Positions 33,864 through 44,626 of a DNA stretch of 64,000 nucleotides are shown here, in pieces. Position 1 is the stretch's first letter. Every line of letters begins with the position of its first letter. The stretch spans positions 558,001 to 622,000 of the forward strand of contig JAHGAU010000001.1 in assembly GCA_019925105.1 (NCBI GenBank), in the 5' to 3' direction. The translations under genes and the position numbers were made by a program. Origin of the DNA: Niebla homalea. Taxonomy: Eukaryota; Ascomycota; Lecanoromycetes; Lecanorales; Ramalinaceae. The notes under the pieces are model-generated. The model saw only the letters and a list, made by a program, of their open reading frames with translations. It had not been told where the DNA came from and made no database searches.

Positions 33864-36581
33864 ATGACGACGCCGAGCAAGCGAAGAAAATTGAACGACA
33901 CTGGTGCTTCACCTCCAACGGCTAAGAGCTTAGACTTCTTCTTTAACAAACAAAGGTCCTCGAACCAAGACGACAAACGCGTCGCGAATGGGCAAGATGA
34001 ACATGCCACACCAAACGGATCGCAGCAAAGCCTTCCGATTGGATCTCAGAATACGATATCAAATATTGATACAGTATCGAAGCTGACAGATGAAGAATTC
34101 GCGAGGCAATTGCAAGCCGAATGGGACAAAGAAGACCAGCAAAGCGGTAGGAATGGGCAACATCAACAGAATCTACAAGGGGATGGAAAGGGAGATGCGA
34201 TACATGATTCGGAAGACCTCGGGAATGCAGATTTAGATCACGTACGGGAAGAAGGTCCAGAATGGGCGCCCCGGGCCCAGGCTACTAAAATCTCAAACGG
34301 TGTTGTCGAGGTTGGAAGCCATAATCACAAAGACACTTTATCATTGCAAGCAGCGGCTTCCGCTGAAGATGCCATCTCCTCGACTATGCCATTCGACGAG
34401 AACCCTTTGACCTTCGATCCTTCCAGCTACCTTCCGCAATTGAAAGAACACTGGGCAAAGGAAGGCGGTGTCGCTTCATATGCATTGCTCACAAGATGCT
34501 TTGTACTCGTGAACAGCACACAAAGTCGCATCAAGATCGTTGATACATTGGTCAATTTCCTAAGGACAATCATCGAGGGCGATCCTGACAGCTTACTACC
34601 CGCGGTGTGGCTCACTACAAACGCGATATCACCTCCCTACGTCTCTCTGGAACTCGGCTTGGGCGGATCAGCAATTTCAAAAGCGTTGAAGAAGACGTGT
34701 CTGCTCAACAACGCCGGACTGAAAACCCTATACGACAAACATGGGGATGCTGGCGATGTGGCGTTCGAGGCGAAGAAGAGACAAAGTGTCACCCTCCGCA
34801 AACCCAAGCCCCTATCTATCACGGGCGTCTTTGAGAGTCTTGTCAAAATCGCAAACAGCAGAGGCACCGGAAGTCAGGAATTCAAGCAGAGGATTGTCGA
34901 AAGACTTCTACAGGATGCTCAAGGGCCAGAGGAAAGCAGATATCTTGTCAGAACGCTATGCCAGCACTTGCGAATAGGTGCCGTGAAGACGACTATGCTC
35001 ATTGCCTTGTCGCGGGCTTTCTTGACATCCAGGCGGCCGGGCAGTGATGTTGAGCTCAAGAAGCAGTCGGACCTTGCTAAGCTCAAGAAAGAAGGTTTAG
35101 CAGAGGTGAATGGTAAGGCTGAGGAGCTGGTCAAAGCCTGCTTTGCTGTTCGTCCGAATTACAATGATTTAGTACCCTCACTCCTAGAGGTTGGTGTCAA
35201 TGACGAATTGCTTGTAAGGTGTGGCTTAGCCTTGCATGTTCCCCTACGACCCATGTTGGGAAGTATCACAAGAGACCTGGGCGAGATGCTCACCAAGCTC
35301 CAAGGCCGGGACTTCAGCTGTGAGTACAAATACGATGGTCAGCGCGCCCAGGTCCATTGTGATGAGAATGGGAAAGTCTCAATCTTCTCCCGACACCTTG
35401 AAGTCATGACGGACAAATATCCAGACCTGGTGGCTATGGTCCCCCGGATCCGTGGTGAGGGCGTGAGCAGCTTCATTCTGGAGGGTGAGGTAGTCGCGAT
35501 TGACCACGAGAGCGGCGAGCTCAAGGCTTTCCAGACCTTGACCAATCGTGCGAGAAAGGATGTGGATATCTCAGCTATCAAAGTTGATGTATGTCTATTC
35601 TCGTTCGATTTGATGTACCTCAATGGAGAATCTCTGTTGGATCGCCCTTTTAGAGAGCGCCGCTCCTTGCTACGAAGTCTCTTCGTCGAGATCCCACACA
35701 AATTCACCTGGGTCAAGAACATCGACGCAACCTCCACAGACTCGGAAACCGTCCTCGAATTCTTCAAATCGGCCATCGACATCAAATGCGAGGGCATCAT
35801 GGTTAAAGTCCTGGACAATACCCCCAACACCGCCCTCCAACCCCCCGACTCCGACACGCCGAACCAACCCAAACCGGCCGAGCCAGCAGAAGCAGCAGGC
35901 GCAGTAGCAATATCCTATCCCAAGACCAACAAACCCAAAGCCACCACGAAAAAGTCCATCGAACAAACGGAAGACCTCAAAAAGGGCGCCCGCCGCAAAG
36001 CCCTCCTCGCCACCTACGAACCCGACAAACGCCTCGACTCCTGGCTGAAAGTGAAGAAAGACTATAACGACTCCGCCGACACCATCGACCTAATCCCCAT
36101 CGCCGCCTGGCACGGCCAAGGGCGGAAAGCGAAGTGGTGGTCCCCAATCCTCCTCGCCGTGCGGAACCCTACGACGGGGAGTCTGGAAGCAGTCACGAAG
36201 TGCATCTCGGGCTTCACCGACAAGTTCTACATCCAGAACAAGGCGCGGTACAACGAGGACACGGGCGAGAATCTGATCGGTCGGCCGGCCTACGTGGAGT
36301 ATCCGGGCAGGCCGGATGTGTGGTTCGAGCCGCAGGAGGTGTGGGAGATGGCCTTTGCGGACATCACGAAGAGTCCGACGTATCTGGCGGCGATTGGGTT
36401 GGTGGATGAGGATCGCGGCTTGAGCATGCGGTTTCCAAGGTTCCTGAAGGTGAGGGAGGATAAGGGAATTGAGGAAGCCAGTACGGCGGATTTCTTGGCG
36501 GAGCTGTGGTTTAAGCAGGAGGCCAAGGGCAATGGGGCTTCTGCCAAAGTGGAAGCGAAAGAGGACGACGACGATGAGTGA
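33864..36581 (+). CDS. cdc9: DNA ligase I (ATP-dependent)
   Basis: It seals nicks during Okazaki-fragment joining and excision repair in the nucleus. The gene is one exon of 905 residues. The disordered N-terminus carries a PCNA-binding-like KSLDFFF at 21-27 and a basic KRRKL just before. The DNA-binding domain covers about 190-430. The adenylation domain holds the catalytic Lys489 in EYKYDGQRAQ. Other ligase motifs seen are ILEGEVVA, FSFDLMYLNG and CEGIMVK (about 640). The usual spacer before RRKALLATYEPDKRLDSWLKVKKDY is a Pro/Ala/Lys-rich loop of about 50 residues. The OB-fold domain follows, ending in an acidic DDDDE tail. Confidence 0.95.
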   Translation: MTTPSKRRKLNDTGASPPTAKSLDFFFNKQRSSNQDDKRVANGQDEHATPNGSQQSLPIGSQNTISNIDTVSKLTDEEFARQLQAEWDKEDQQSGRNGQHQQNLQGDGKGDAIHDSEDLGNADLDHVREEGPEWAPRAQATKISNGVVEVGSHNHKDTLSLQAAASAEDAISSTMPFDENPLTFDPSSYLPQLKEHWAKEGGVASYALLTRCFVLVNSTQSRIKIVDTLVNFLRTIIEGDPDSLLPAVWLTTNAISPPYVSLELGLGGSAISKALKKTCLLNNAGLKTLYDKHGDAGDVAFEAKKRQSVTLRKPKPLSITGVFESLVKIANSRGTGSQEFKQRIVERLLQDAQGPEESRYLVRTLCQHLRIGAVKTTMLIALSRAFLTSRRPGSDVELKKQSDLAKLKKEGLAEVNGKAEELVKACFAVRPNYNDLVPSLLEVGVNDELLVRCGLALHVPLRPMLGSITRDLGEMLTKLQGRDFSCEYKYDGQRAQVHCDENGKVSIFSRHLEVMTDKYPDLVAMVPRIRGEGVSSFILEGEVVAIDHESGELKAFQTLTNRARKDVDISAIKVDVCLFSFDLMYLNGESLLDRPFRERRSLLRSLFVEIPHKFTWVKNIDATSTDSETVLEFFKSAIDIKCEGIMVKVLDNTPNTALQPPDSDTPNQPKPAEPAEAAGAVAISYPKTNKPKATTKKSIEQTEDLKKGARRKALLATYEPDKRLDSWLKVKKDYNDSADTIDLIPIAAWHGQGRKAKWWSPILLAVRNPTTGSLEAVTKCISGFTDKFYIQNKARYNEDTGENLIGRPAYVEYPGRPDVWFEPQEVWEMAFADITKSPTYLAAIGLVDEDRGLSMRFPRFLKVREDKGIEEASTADFLAELWFKQEAKGNGASAKVEAKEDDDDE

Positions 36582-36909
36582 AGGCTCCGAGTATCACAAC
36601 TCCCCTCTGTTGAGAATTGGCAAACACGAACGCATCAACCTCGATGGCATACTATGAAATTTGAAAATCGTCTCTTCTATGGGGACGATAGGGACGAACA
36701 TTGTTCCCATATTCACATACATGAGTATCCATTTGAAACCAGATCAATCTCACTGCTTTAGTAAAACATCCTATCAAGAGTAGCCTATCTCATTGAAACA
36801 AATCAATGGTATCTATGCTAACACGACGCAGAAACTTCGACTATCCAATCGATCATCCACCTGTTTTCCCCTCCCAGCTCATCCTCGCCTCCGTCGCTCG
36901 TCTCCCCAA
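36582..36909. other. 3' flanks of two convergent genes
   Basis: 328 bp between the ends of DNA ligase and the Pro/Ser-rich gene, AT-richer than both. No feature seen. Confidence 0.4.
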
Positions 36910-39356
36910 TCATTCACCCTCAGCCATGAACAACTTCCTCCATCTCCCCTGCGTCGGCACCACCGGCACAGTCGCTGCCGTCACCATCCGCCTACACCGC
37001 TCGTTCTCCTTCATCGCCAGCTCTTCCCGATACTGCTTCAGCGCCAGGGCGGCCTCATCGCACTGGTTGCGCGGATCCCAGTTCAACGGCTCCTCCACCC
37101 CGTTCTTGCTGATTCGCTTCTTACCGTCGTTGCAATTAGTCTCGCCGTTGCCATCTCTTTTGTCCTTGGTGACATGTCCAGACTTCGAAGATGAAGCACG
37201 ATTCTTTGCCGCGGTGGACGACCCCTTGATGTCTTTGCGGCCTCTTTTGGCACTCGGACGCTGAAGGCTGTCGGGCTCGGGCAATCTCTTGAGCCAATTG
37301 GGATTGCTCTTGACAGTCTCCTTTCGCTTGACCTCTTGCGCGTGCAGAACCATCTGCATATGACGTATCGAGATCGAGAGTGATTGATTGTCCACCTTCG
37401 ATTTCTCCAGCGCCGCCCTCAACCTCGCGTTCTCCTCTCGTTGCTCCCGCCGCTCGTCTTCCCAGGCCTGGTCTCGTTCCATGGAGAGGCGCTCGGCTTC
37501 TTCGTCCAAGTCTTCGGTCTGGCCTTCCCCTAGATCTCCAAGCTCGTCAACGTCCATGTCGCCAGATCCTACGCTTCCGCTCTGTTCGTCGGCTTCGTCA
37601 CCCTTGGGACCTTCTTTGTCCCTTCTTCTAGAATGGGACCCATCTTGTTTTCCTGAGGGTCCGGAACCAGACTCAGATCCAGAGTCGTCGCTGTCAGAAT
37701 TATCGTAGCCACAGAGCTCCATCAGCTGTTCCCGCGCCTTTGCTGCAGCAAGTCGGCGTGCTTCTGGACCATGCCAACGATTGAACTCGCTCCAGGCCTG
37801 GTCAATTTGGTAGTCTCGAAGATCTTCGTAGGACATCTTGTCCTCTGTCTTGTATTTCCGTAACAAGGCCACTACCACGGATGAATAACACTGGTCAGCC
37901 TAGCCTTACGCATATCGATGGTCAGGTTGTGCTGATTCTCAGGCGAGCTGGAAGGATCGAAACAACTAAAACAATGGCGAAGCAGTTCGGAGCACGACCC
38001 GAGCTTATGAATTAAAGGAGATGAATCGTACTCACAATGAACACTGCTGCTTGGATCATCCGTATTCATGCCATCAATCCAGTATTCCAGTCCACGAATT
38101 TTGGGCGCCCATCGATTTCGCACCTCAATCTCAGCTTGCACGGCCCGGTTCATAGTGCAAGCATAGCATCTTACTGCTTCTGGAATGGGTGGAGGTGGTG
38201 GTCTGGATACTTTAGCAGGTGAAACATCTGAGGAATGGGCTGGATGAGGCTGTTCGCTCTCGGTGGTCTCTGGATGTCCGTATGGTGCTGGCAAATGCGC
38301 ATCTTCCAATGACATCCTTCGCTTGGAACTGACATCGTGCAAGGCATCGGCCTTGGAAACTTTAGCGACTGCAGGCTTTTGGGAAGATGTGGGCAAAGAA
38401 AAGCCAGGAGTGATCGGAGGCGTGGGCATTGACTTGTCGTCGGAGACTGATGATTGACTTGCACCACAAGTACATGGCTTTGCCAGAGGTCTGTTCCTGG
38501 TGTTTGTTGCCACCAGATCCGAAGACATGCTTGATGGAGGCGGTGAGCTTGAGGGCACTTCCAGGGTATGTGAGAGCTTCCTCTTGCGGGGCAAGGGGCT
38601 GTTGACTGGTTTCCAAGCGGATGAACCTGTGGAAGAGGGCAAAGGCCGTGTGTCGGACCAGGTTACAGGTGCCTGATCTCCTGGTCCTGGCTTTGGTGAG
38701 TGACGAGGATCTCCTTCTACTCGCTCATCATTGCGCTGAGGAGGGCGCAGATATATTTTTGCTTTGCCCGGGTGCTGTGGTACCCCCGAAGTACCCGTAA
38801 TTTCAGAAGTGAGAAGACCTAGAGATTCATTTTGTCCTTCCTGAGAAGAGTCAAGATCTTGTGAGTAAGCGACCGTCGTGTGCGGCAATCGAGGTAGCTC
38901 AGGGAAGTGATTCGTGAATTTTAACGGTTTTGGTCGGGGGGATGGTGGTGGCTGAGGGTCGTCTGGTGGGTCTGCAAGGATATCTGGGATCCTGTTCGGT
39001 GTCTTTGGGGATGGAGGAGAGGCAGAGAGTGGTGAGACGGTCATCTCTGGAGAGGCGGGCCTGGAAGGTGTTGACGGCCTCGATGGCGGTGAGGTAAGCG
39101 GCTTATCGGCCATGCGTACGTTCTCAGGTGGGGTTGCAGACGCAGATGAGGAGGCCAAATGTGGAGTCATCATTGTCTCTGGTGAGGCTTGCCCGGAGAC
39201 GGGCGATTGAGCTGTGACAAGAGCCTCTTGTACCACATCAGGCGAATCAGTGGAATTTGACAATGTGTCAGGTGATCCAGGGGCCGTACCTTGCGATGGG
39301 GGTGGCGAAGAATCCATGGTGTCATCTAACAAAGCACTTGGCGGGCGATGTGTCAA
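36910..39356 (-). CDS. Pro/Ser-rich coiled-coil protein with CxxC and PKI-W-DG segment
   Basis: No known family recognised. Two exons (37910-39356, 36910-37844) joined by a 65-nt intron (GTAAGG...AAGACAG) give 793 residues. Residues 1-400 are disordered and rich in Pro, Ser and Thr, with a CTCG motif near 290. Near 400 comes RCYAC (C-x2-C) followed by PKIRGLEYWIDG. The small gene at 42288 has the matching arrangement CQACC then PKIQALSIWLDG. An acidic linker, a coiled coil (about 610-680) and a basic Lys/Arg-rich region follow. The first exon frame alone continues 16 codons past the donor before a stop. The Met 13 codons downstream (39317) is an alternative start. A nuclear or scaffold role is only a guess. 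Confidence 0.65.
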
Positions 39357-40196
39357 GATCCTATAGTAAGAGGTGTCGCAAAGAGAGTGAGAAGGTGAGA
39401 CTAGCTGTCACGACCAATCACAGGAGGTCAGCCGTCTGATTGGACGATGAATGATGGGGATAGTGAATATCCTCATTATCTCTGTCCCGGCCAACTGGCG
39501 GAATCAGTGGTTGTAGCAAGCAATGGATCGAACAGGAACACCTTTCAAGGAACATCGTCAGTGTAAACAAAAGGTTCAAGGACAGAGCTAAAATACAGGT
39601 TGCCGGTGCAAAGGGAAGGCGCCACCGAAGCCATACCCTTATGTGACGAGTATGACCCTATCCAGTCCAATCTCTTTCATTTGTCCATTCACAGTACTAT
39701 CGAAGCAATATTCATGATGCGATTACTACTATCGCTATTCGCAAGAGACACTGGATTATGGGCAACCCCGACAAATTGAACAAACCAACAACGCGGACGA
39801 AATCGTTTGATCGACCACATTTCCTCCACATCCGTAACGCGAACATTTGCGCTTTCGACACAGAGGTGTCTCGAAGGTATCACGGGACAGTAACGTTGAA
39901 AATGATGTTTACGAACTCATGATGCGAAAGATTCGTGCCAGTCTAGTCCTACTACTACAAGAGTCGCTGAGAGCCCAAGGTTTTGCTTTTGTGCTTACAC
40001 TCTCAGCTAAGTGCTCCTATGATCAATTTCTCCTACCCTGTTATTTTGGCTTCCTCATTCTGGCCCCGGGATTCCGACTTTCAGATACTCTTTACCATTG
40101 CACACACTGAGACCAGCAAGATACTTGATCCTCCTTGTCTCAAGCGACCGACCGTTGCTGAATGCATATCGATTCCATCCAAGATCAATTGCCGAA
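39357..40196. other. Intergenic, nothing recognised
   Basis: Between the Pro/Ser-rich gene and the first cluster-2 gene. Short frames only. Confidence 0.4.
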
Positions 40197-40709
40197 TCAT
40201 TGCTGGTCTGCCTCTTCCGCCGAATCTTCCTCGGGCGCGGACAAGTCAAATTGGTATTCCCATTGCTCGTCATCGGGCGCGTAGTAAATGTTCCAATCAT
40301 TTGTCGTCTTTATGATTGCTGCCCTCCTGTTTGTCCACAAACCCTGTTGCTTACTCTTCGCCACTTCCACTAACAAGCCTTAGCTTACTTGCATCTAATA
40401 AGATATCCTGGAGACGGATGTACATACACTCCGCTTTTGTTGCATGCGACTGTCAGATGTTGTCAGACATTTGTATTCACATATCAAATCTCGACGGATG
40501 CCACGACTTACCACGCCTTCCTCCACCTTTTGTATGTATGTCTTCAATTCAATAAGGTCGTCCTTGTGCAATTGTATGGCTGCCCTCCATTTCTTGAAGC
40601 TGCAGCTTATACAGTCGAAGGTGAAGAAGTACCTCGCGTGCCATGGTTTCTTGAAACCCCCTTCGGGTACTGATTTAGGACAAGCACATGTGTGCTTCGC
40701 AGGTGGCAT
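40197..40709 (-). CDS. Small CxC-CxxC protein (member 6), three exons
   Basis: Exons 40512-40709, 40389-40449 and 40197-40318 give 126 residues. The introns have GTAAGT and GTAAGC donors. The N-terminal module is C8-x-C10 with C33-x2-C36 followed by Lys-Lys, as in the other members. The start HTCACPKSVPEG resembles the 8056 protein. A helical middle leads to the C-terminal DWNIYYAPDDEQW, comparable to DWRTYYARLDRY of the neighbour at 41264; this match supports the third exon. There is no signal peptide. The promoter carries the shared 20-bp element. With exon 2 read through, the protein would end earlier, at 40351. Confidence 0.6.
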
Positions 40710-40887
40710 TATGAATGATGATGGTAATGATCCGATGGAAGAATCTGGAAGGTATGGGGAAGTAGCTTAAGCCAGAAAGCTCTTGTTGGTCTGGAGTTGA
40801 AGTGATACCAACGTTAAGCAGAAGATGGATGGTATGAAGAATGTGAGAGACTGGAGGGGCAAAAAGGACTTAAGTAGCTTCAAGGTC

Positions 40888-40907
40888 TGTGATACTCGAA
40901 CGCTGAA
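40888..40907 (-). promoter_or_regulatory. Shared cluster-2 promoter element, copy 1
   Basis: TGTGATACTCGAACGCTGAA on the plus strand, about 180 bp upstream of the 40709 start codon. It is nearly identical to the copies at 41948 and 45599, each upstream of a family member. A TATA-like CTTAAGTCC (minus strand) lies about 20 bp closer to the gene. Confidence 0.55.
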
Positions 40908-40963
40908 ACGCAGTCTCTTCGGCAGGCGATGCATCCGCTGGCGAACGTGACGCTTTGCACAAC

Positions 40964-41079
40964 GTCGTTACAGCATTGCCTTTGAAGAAATCAATGAGTT
41001 TCACCCGGCTTCGTGAGTAAGGTACCCAAAAACTTTGAAGCACTATTTTGGGTGGAATTCGTACCAAAAGCTCCTAACT
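40964..41079. repeat. Duplicated block, copy A
   Basis: It matches 42065-42168 with about 70-80% identity by eye. The best stretches are CGTTACAGCATT and TTTCACCCGGCTTCGTG, and both copies end in AGCTCCTA. Each copy lies just upstream of the shared promoter element of one family gene, so it marks a tandem duplication unit of about 1.1 kb. Confidence 0.8.
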
Positions 41080-41263
41080 AACTTTCCATGGCCTCCACTA
41101 ACATCTCTCAATCTGATGACAAGTCAAACAGGTATTCGAATTAATCGTTCTCCGGCATACTTTCTCCACCCGCCATTATTGGTGCTGAGGTAGCCTTCTT
41201 GTAGCACACATTTCATGCGGAAGAGACCAAACATCGAAGACCCCGTTAGTCGACCTGTTCAGA

Positions 41264-41790
41264 TCATTCAGATTCTGTTGAGTCATATCTATCAAGGCGC
41301 GCGTAATAAGTCCTCCAGTCCTCCCTCGCCGCTTCTACTTCACGGTCTAATGCTGCCTCTTCTTCCTTCTTCTCGTTAACAAGGATAGCTTTAGCCTTCC
41401 TGACTAAATGGAGAAGGACGTAAGCTCATGTGTTATGGAAGAGTCAAACCAGCCGCGAGACTTACGTGACGATGCGCTCATGCTTAGCCTTTCTACTTTT
41501 GTGTACGCAGGATCTTGTGGATCCATCTTTGCCTCCCTCATTTCCCTTAGGCGAGTGTCATGTTCCGTGAGCTTTTCATCTTTCGGAATTGCTGAAAGTC
41601 GTTGGGTGAGACTCTCAATTTCCGGATGGTGCCTCTGGTACGCTTCAATTGTCTTCTGCTCTTTGACTCGCTTGCAGCAGTCCTTGCAGTCATATCGACC
41701 ATATCTATCGTCTCTATATTGGCTGCGATCTCTGGCTATCCTGTGGCCACACCTATGGCTTGCATGTGTTCTTGCATATGTTGCGGCCAT
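41264..41790 (-). CDS. Small CGH-CxxC coiled-coil protein (member 7), two exons
   Basis: Exons 41466-41790 and 41264-41403 with a 62-nt intron (GTAAGT...CATTTAG) give 154 residues. The module is C14-G-H16 with C35-x2-C38-C39-K. The rest is strongly charged and helical, including an EKKEEE stretch, and ends DWRTYYARLDRY with an acidic tail. Without the intron the frame stops soon after the donor. It appears to be the tandem duplicate of the 40197 gene, since promoter element and flanking block are duplicated in the same order. The function is unknown; intracellular location is inferred from lack of a signal. Confidence 0.68.
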
Positions 41791-41921
41791 TGGGAAGTGA
41801 ACAAACCTGTCGAAGAGAAAGGATGAGAGTGCAAAAGAAATCGGGGCGGAGTAGTGGTGTCGAAGAACTTTCTTGAAGCCGGATCAAGGAGAAGAAAGAC
41901 GGACTCGACCGGAAAAAGCAG

Positions 41922-41975
41922 GGTATAAGTATGAGCCCAACAGAGCCTGTGATACTCGAGCTGTAAGCGTGAAAC
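41922..41975 (-). promoter_or_regulatory. TATA-like box and shared promoter element, copy 2
   Basis: The minus strand has ACTTATACC at 41922-41930. The plus strand carries TGTGATACTCGAGCTG at 41948, followed by GCGTGAAAC. The element lies about 158 bp upstream of the start codon at 41790, the same order and spacing as copies 1 and 3. Confidence 0.55.
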
Positions 41976-42064
41976 AAGTCAGGAGCCTCAATAGTCCTTG
42001 AGCTCTGAAACAAGGAACAGCATGCGAGATGGTCATGCGTTGGGTAGAGTGGAGCTTGGTAGAG

Positions 42065-42168
42065 CATCGTTACAGCATTCCTTGTGGAGAGACCAATAAT
42101 TTTCACCCGGCTTCGTGGGTAAGATATCCAAATATCTGAAAGGTGGAATCCACAGCAACAGCTCCTAC
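42065..42168. repeat. Duplicated block, copy B
   Basis: Partner of 40964-41079; see that entry. It lies between the promoter of the 41264 gene and the next gene's 3' end. Confidence 0.8.
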
Positions 42169-42287
42169 CTCACATTTCTGGCAATAAAGCTGCCATTCCT
42201 GCCAGGCTCAATATTTACAGGGATTCGCGTCCAAAACCTCGCTTTCCAGACAAGATTCCTCACGGACTGTCCAGCCCATCTTGACTC

Positions 42288-42776
42288 TCAGCTCTTACCA
42301 GGCTTGCCTATTGGCCACCATAGGTCGCAAATCGCCCATCCCCGGCCCGCCTGTTCCACCAAATCTTTCAACTCCTTCGCTTTCAGTTCAAATATCTCAT
42401 GCACTGCATCGACATCAGCATAGATCGTGCGACTGGATCTTGAGTTGGGGTTTTACAGGGACTTTCTTTTCTTGCGGCTTCACGTTCTTCGCGACTCCCG
42501 AATTCCGCTTCACACGTGGTTAGCAAAATGAGATGTCGGAGCAGATTTGACGGCACAACCATCCAAAAACGCTTCACTGTCGTACCACCCGTCGAGCCAT
42601 ATTGACAACGCCTGGATCTTGGGTTTCATTTCTGCCTCCTTGTCTGTAGCGGCCTTTATGCAGCATGCTTGGCATTGCACGTAGTGCCTAATGTTGTAGC
42701 CGTGAAGGCACCGGTACTCTTTTTCCGCGGGAGGCGAAGGTAAAAGGTGGAGAGCAGGAAAAGGACGTAAAGGCAT
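42288..42776 (-). CDS. Small CxH-CxxC protein (member 8), three exons
   Basis: Exons 42578-42776, 42457-42507 and 42288-42403 give 121 residues. The first intron has a near-perfect TTGCTAACC branch site and the second an ATGCTGATG site. The module is C23-x-H25 with C35-x2-C38-C39-x-K. It is followed by PKIQALSIWLDGW, which closely matches PKIRGLEYWIDG in the large protein at 36910-39356. A charged helical stretch with SREEREAARKE and a Trp-rich C-terminus (GWAICDLWW) complete it. The donor of the first intron (GTGAAG) is weak, so that junction is less sure. Without it the frame would end 42510-42512 at residue 89. Confidence 0.58.
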
Positions 42777-44626
42777 CTTGAACGTCAGGACGATTACGAA
42801 AACGTAGGCTATGGAGCAGCAGATTTTGCCCGAGACATGGTGACTATATAAATTAGAAACGAAGGGGGGAAAACGACAGGCAAGGTCACAGGATCTTATG
42901 CACTTAAACCACTGCGATACTTGCCACACATCGAAATGATCATTTGATTTGGGCGGGAGTAGTCACGCGGTAAAAGAAGAGAGTCCCCAAAAGCTCATAC
43001 GACATTGGCTCGGCATGGCTTCCTCGACAAATCTCATACACTTCCACGTGAAACTGCAAGGGTTCGCACCAATCGGAATAACAGGGGCAGAGAGCTGGAC
43101 CAACTAAAATCCGACGCAGCATTATCCCCATAGATCCTGTTTCCTGATGTCCCCGTCTCAACCGTTAGGTTGATTTGTATACAGGACTCTAAATACGATA
43201 AGGAGAGGCATTCTGAAGGCCACTATTGAGGTATAAATCGGCAGAATAAGATCTAGCAAGCTTGTCCCAAAGCTGCGACACCCAAAGCAATACTAACCAA
43301 AGCCCTGATCAGAAAACTTTTCCTATGATGGCTCATCGTGATTAGCTGAGCATCAAATAATCCTATGATTGATTAGCTTGAGTAGTCACGGGGTAAGTGA
43401 GGCTCCAGGCTGCTAGGATATCGGTATAGCATCGCTTCTCTGCTAGAACCAAACCTCATTAGTTCTACCCAGACATCTAGTCTAAGAGGGGAGAGCATCC
43501 TGCAACGAGAGATAAGACGTATTGCAACCGAGATTTGAAGGGAGCTCCAGCTATATATAGCTATGCGCCCCCCCCTCCGGGGTAGCACCCCCGAAGAAAG
43601 CAGCAACTTCAGTTCTACTAGATCTGCTAGATTCAAGCTTTTAGTCAAAGGATATATAGTCTGTCTTGACATCCCAAGGAACGCAGCTGGAGGAGGGCTG
43701 ATGATTCATTACCCCTATCCTCGCCTCCCCCGCTGCTTGGACGTGTCTTGATCGTCCGTTAAGTGTAGTATTTCAAAATTAAAAAAAATAGATAAACAAG
43801 CTTCCCATGCTTCGTCTAATTCCACCCTGGACCGATATGCTGAGAAGCAAGGGGGCATTGGGCAAATTTTTTTGCCACTGGCTGCTGGTACCCGTTTCTC
43901 TCGTGGATCATCAGGTACTATGATCATCTGGAGCAGGAGGACGAGGAGAAGGAGGAGGGGGCGGTATATGCACACAAACACCCATTCTCTCCATTCCCCC
44001 CCCCCAGAGACGCCCAAGCTTTTCTCCAGCAGTAGTGGAAAATTGTGTGGCTGGTCTGTCTCTCTCTCTCTCCCTCTCTCTCACGAAGTCTTCTTTTCTT
44101 GTTCTCCGTGCATCAATAGTCCTTGCAATTGAGAGTGTGTGGGAGGATGAATGAGTTATAGCGGGACAAGGTTGTAATCCGTTGAAGGTAGTTATGAGGG
44201 CTGTGATTGTGCTTTGTGAGGATCGGGCATTCTGGATGAGTTTGAGGGTTTTTAAGAGTGCAAACAGCGAGGTGGGGGGAGAAATCTGAGAGTGCTGATG
44301 ATGGTGCAGAATTAGGATGGAAGGATGGAAAAAAGAACGCAGTATGACCGGTAGACTCAGGCCTGGTTTGGAAAGGCAATCATAGTACAACATCGGCTCA
44401 GCTAAATGATTTGATGCACTTTTACATAGACCTTCTAATTGTAGACACCTGGATTATGTTGAGACGAAGTCTGTCCCACCCATCTTTTCGAGGCCACTGC
44501 TCCGGTGATCGTGGGCAGATGATTTGCCTTCCCAGTGAGACGCATCGCCTGATCGTTGACAGGACCGTTAGCTTCAGATGGCAGGAATTAAACAGACACT
44601 GTCATTCTCTTGGGGTTGTTGCCAAA
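42777..44626. other. 1.85-kb intergenic region
   Basis: Holds the TATA box of the 42288 gene, a C-run near 43,565 and a CT-rich simple repeat near 44,060-44,090. A 160-codon minus-strand frame over the CT repeat (43911-44393) is low-complexity and not credible. No other family member found. Confidence 0.4.
42845..42853 (-). promoter_or_regulatory. TATA box for the 42288-42776 gene
   Basis: The minus strand reads ATTTATATA, 69 bp upstream of the start codon at 42776. This gene lacks the 20-bp element shared by three of its neighbours. Confidence 0.4.

Noticed and set aside
35339..35966. Antisense frames of 177 and 98 codons inside DNA ligase
   Set aside because: Shadows of a strongly conserved plus-strand gene.
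37981..38036. A GTGAGT donor in the Pro/Ser-rich gene suggesting an extra intron
   Set aside because: Every acceptor tried downstream gives an early stop or the wrong frame, whereas reading through and using the GTAAGG donor at 37909 restores one frame.
43911..44393. 160-codon minus-strand frame
   Set aside because: It spans a CT simple repeat translated as Arg-Glu repeats and a Pro run, with no recognisable domain.
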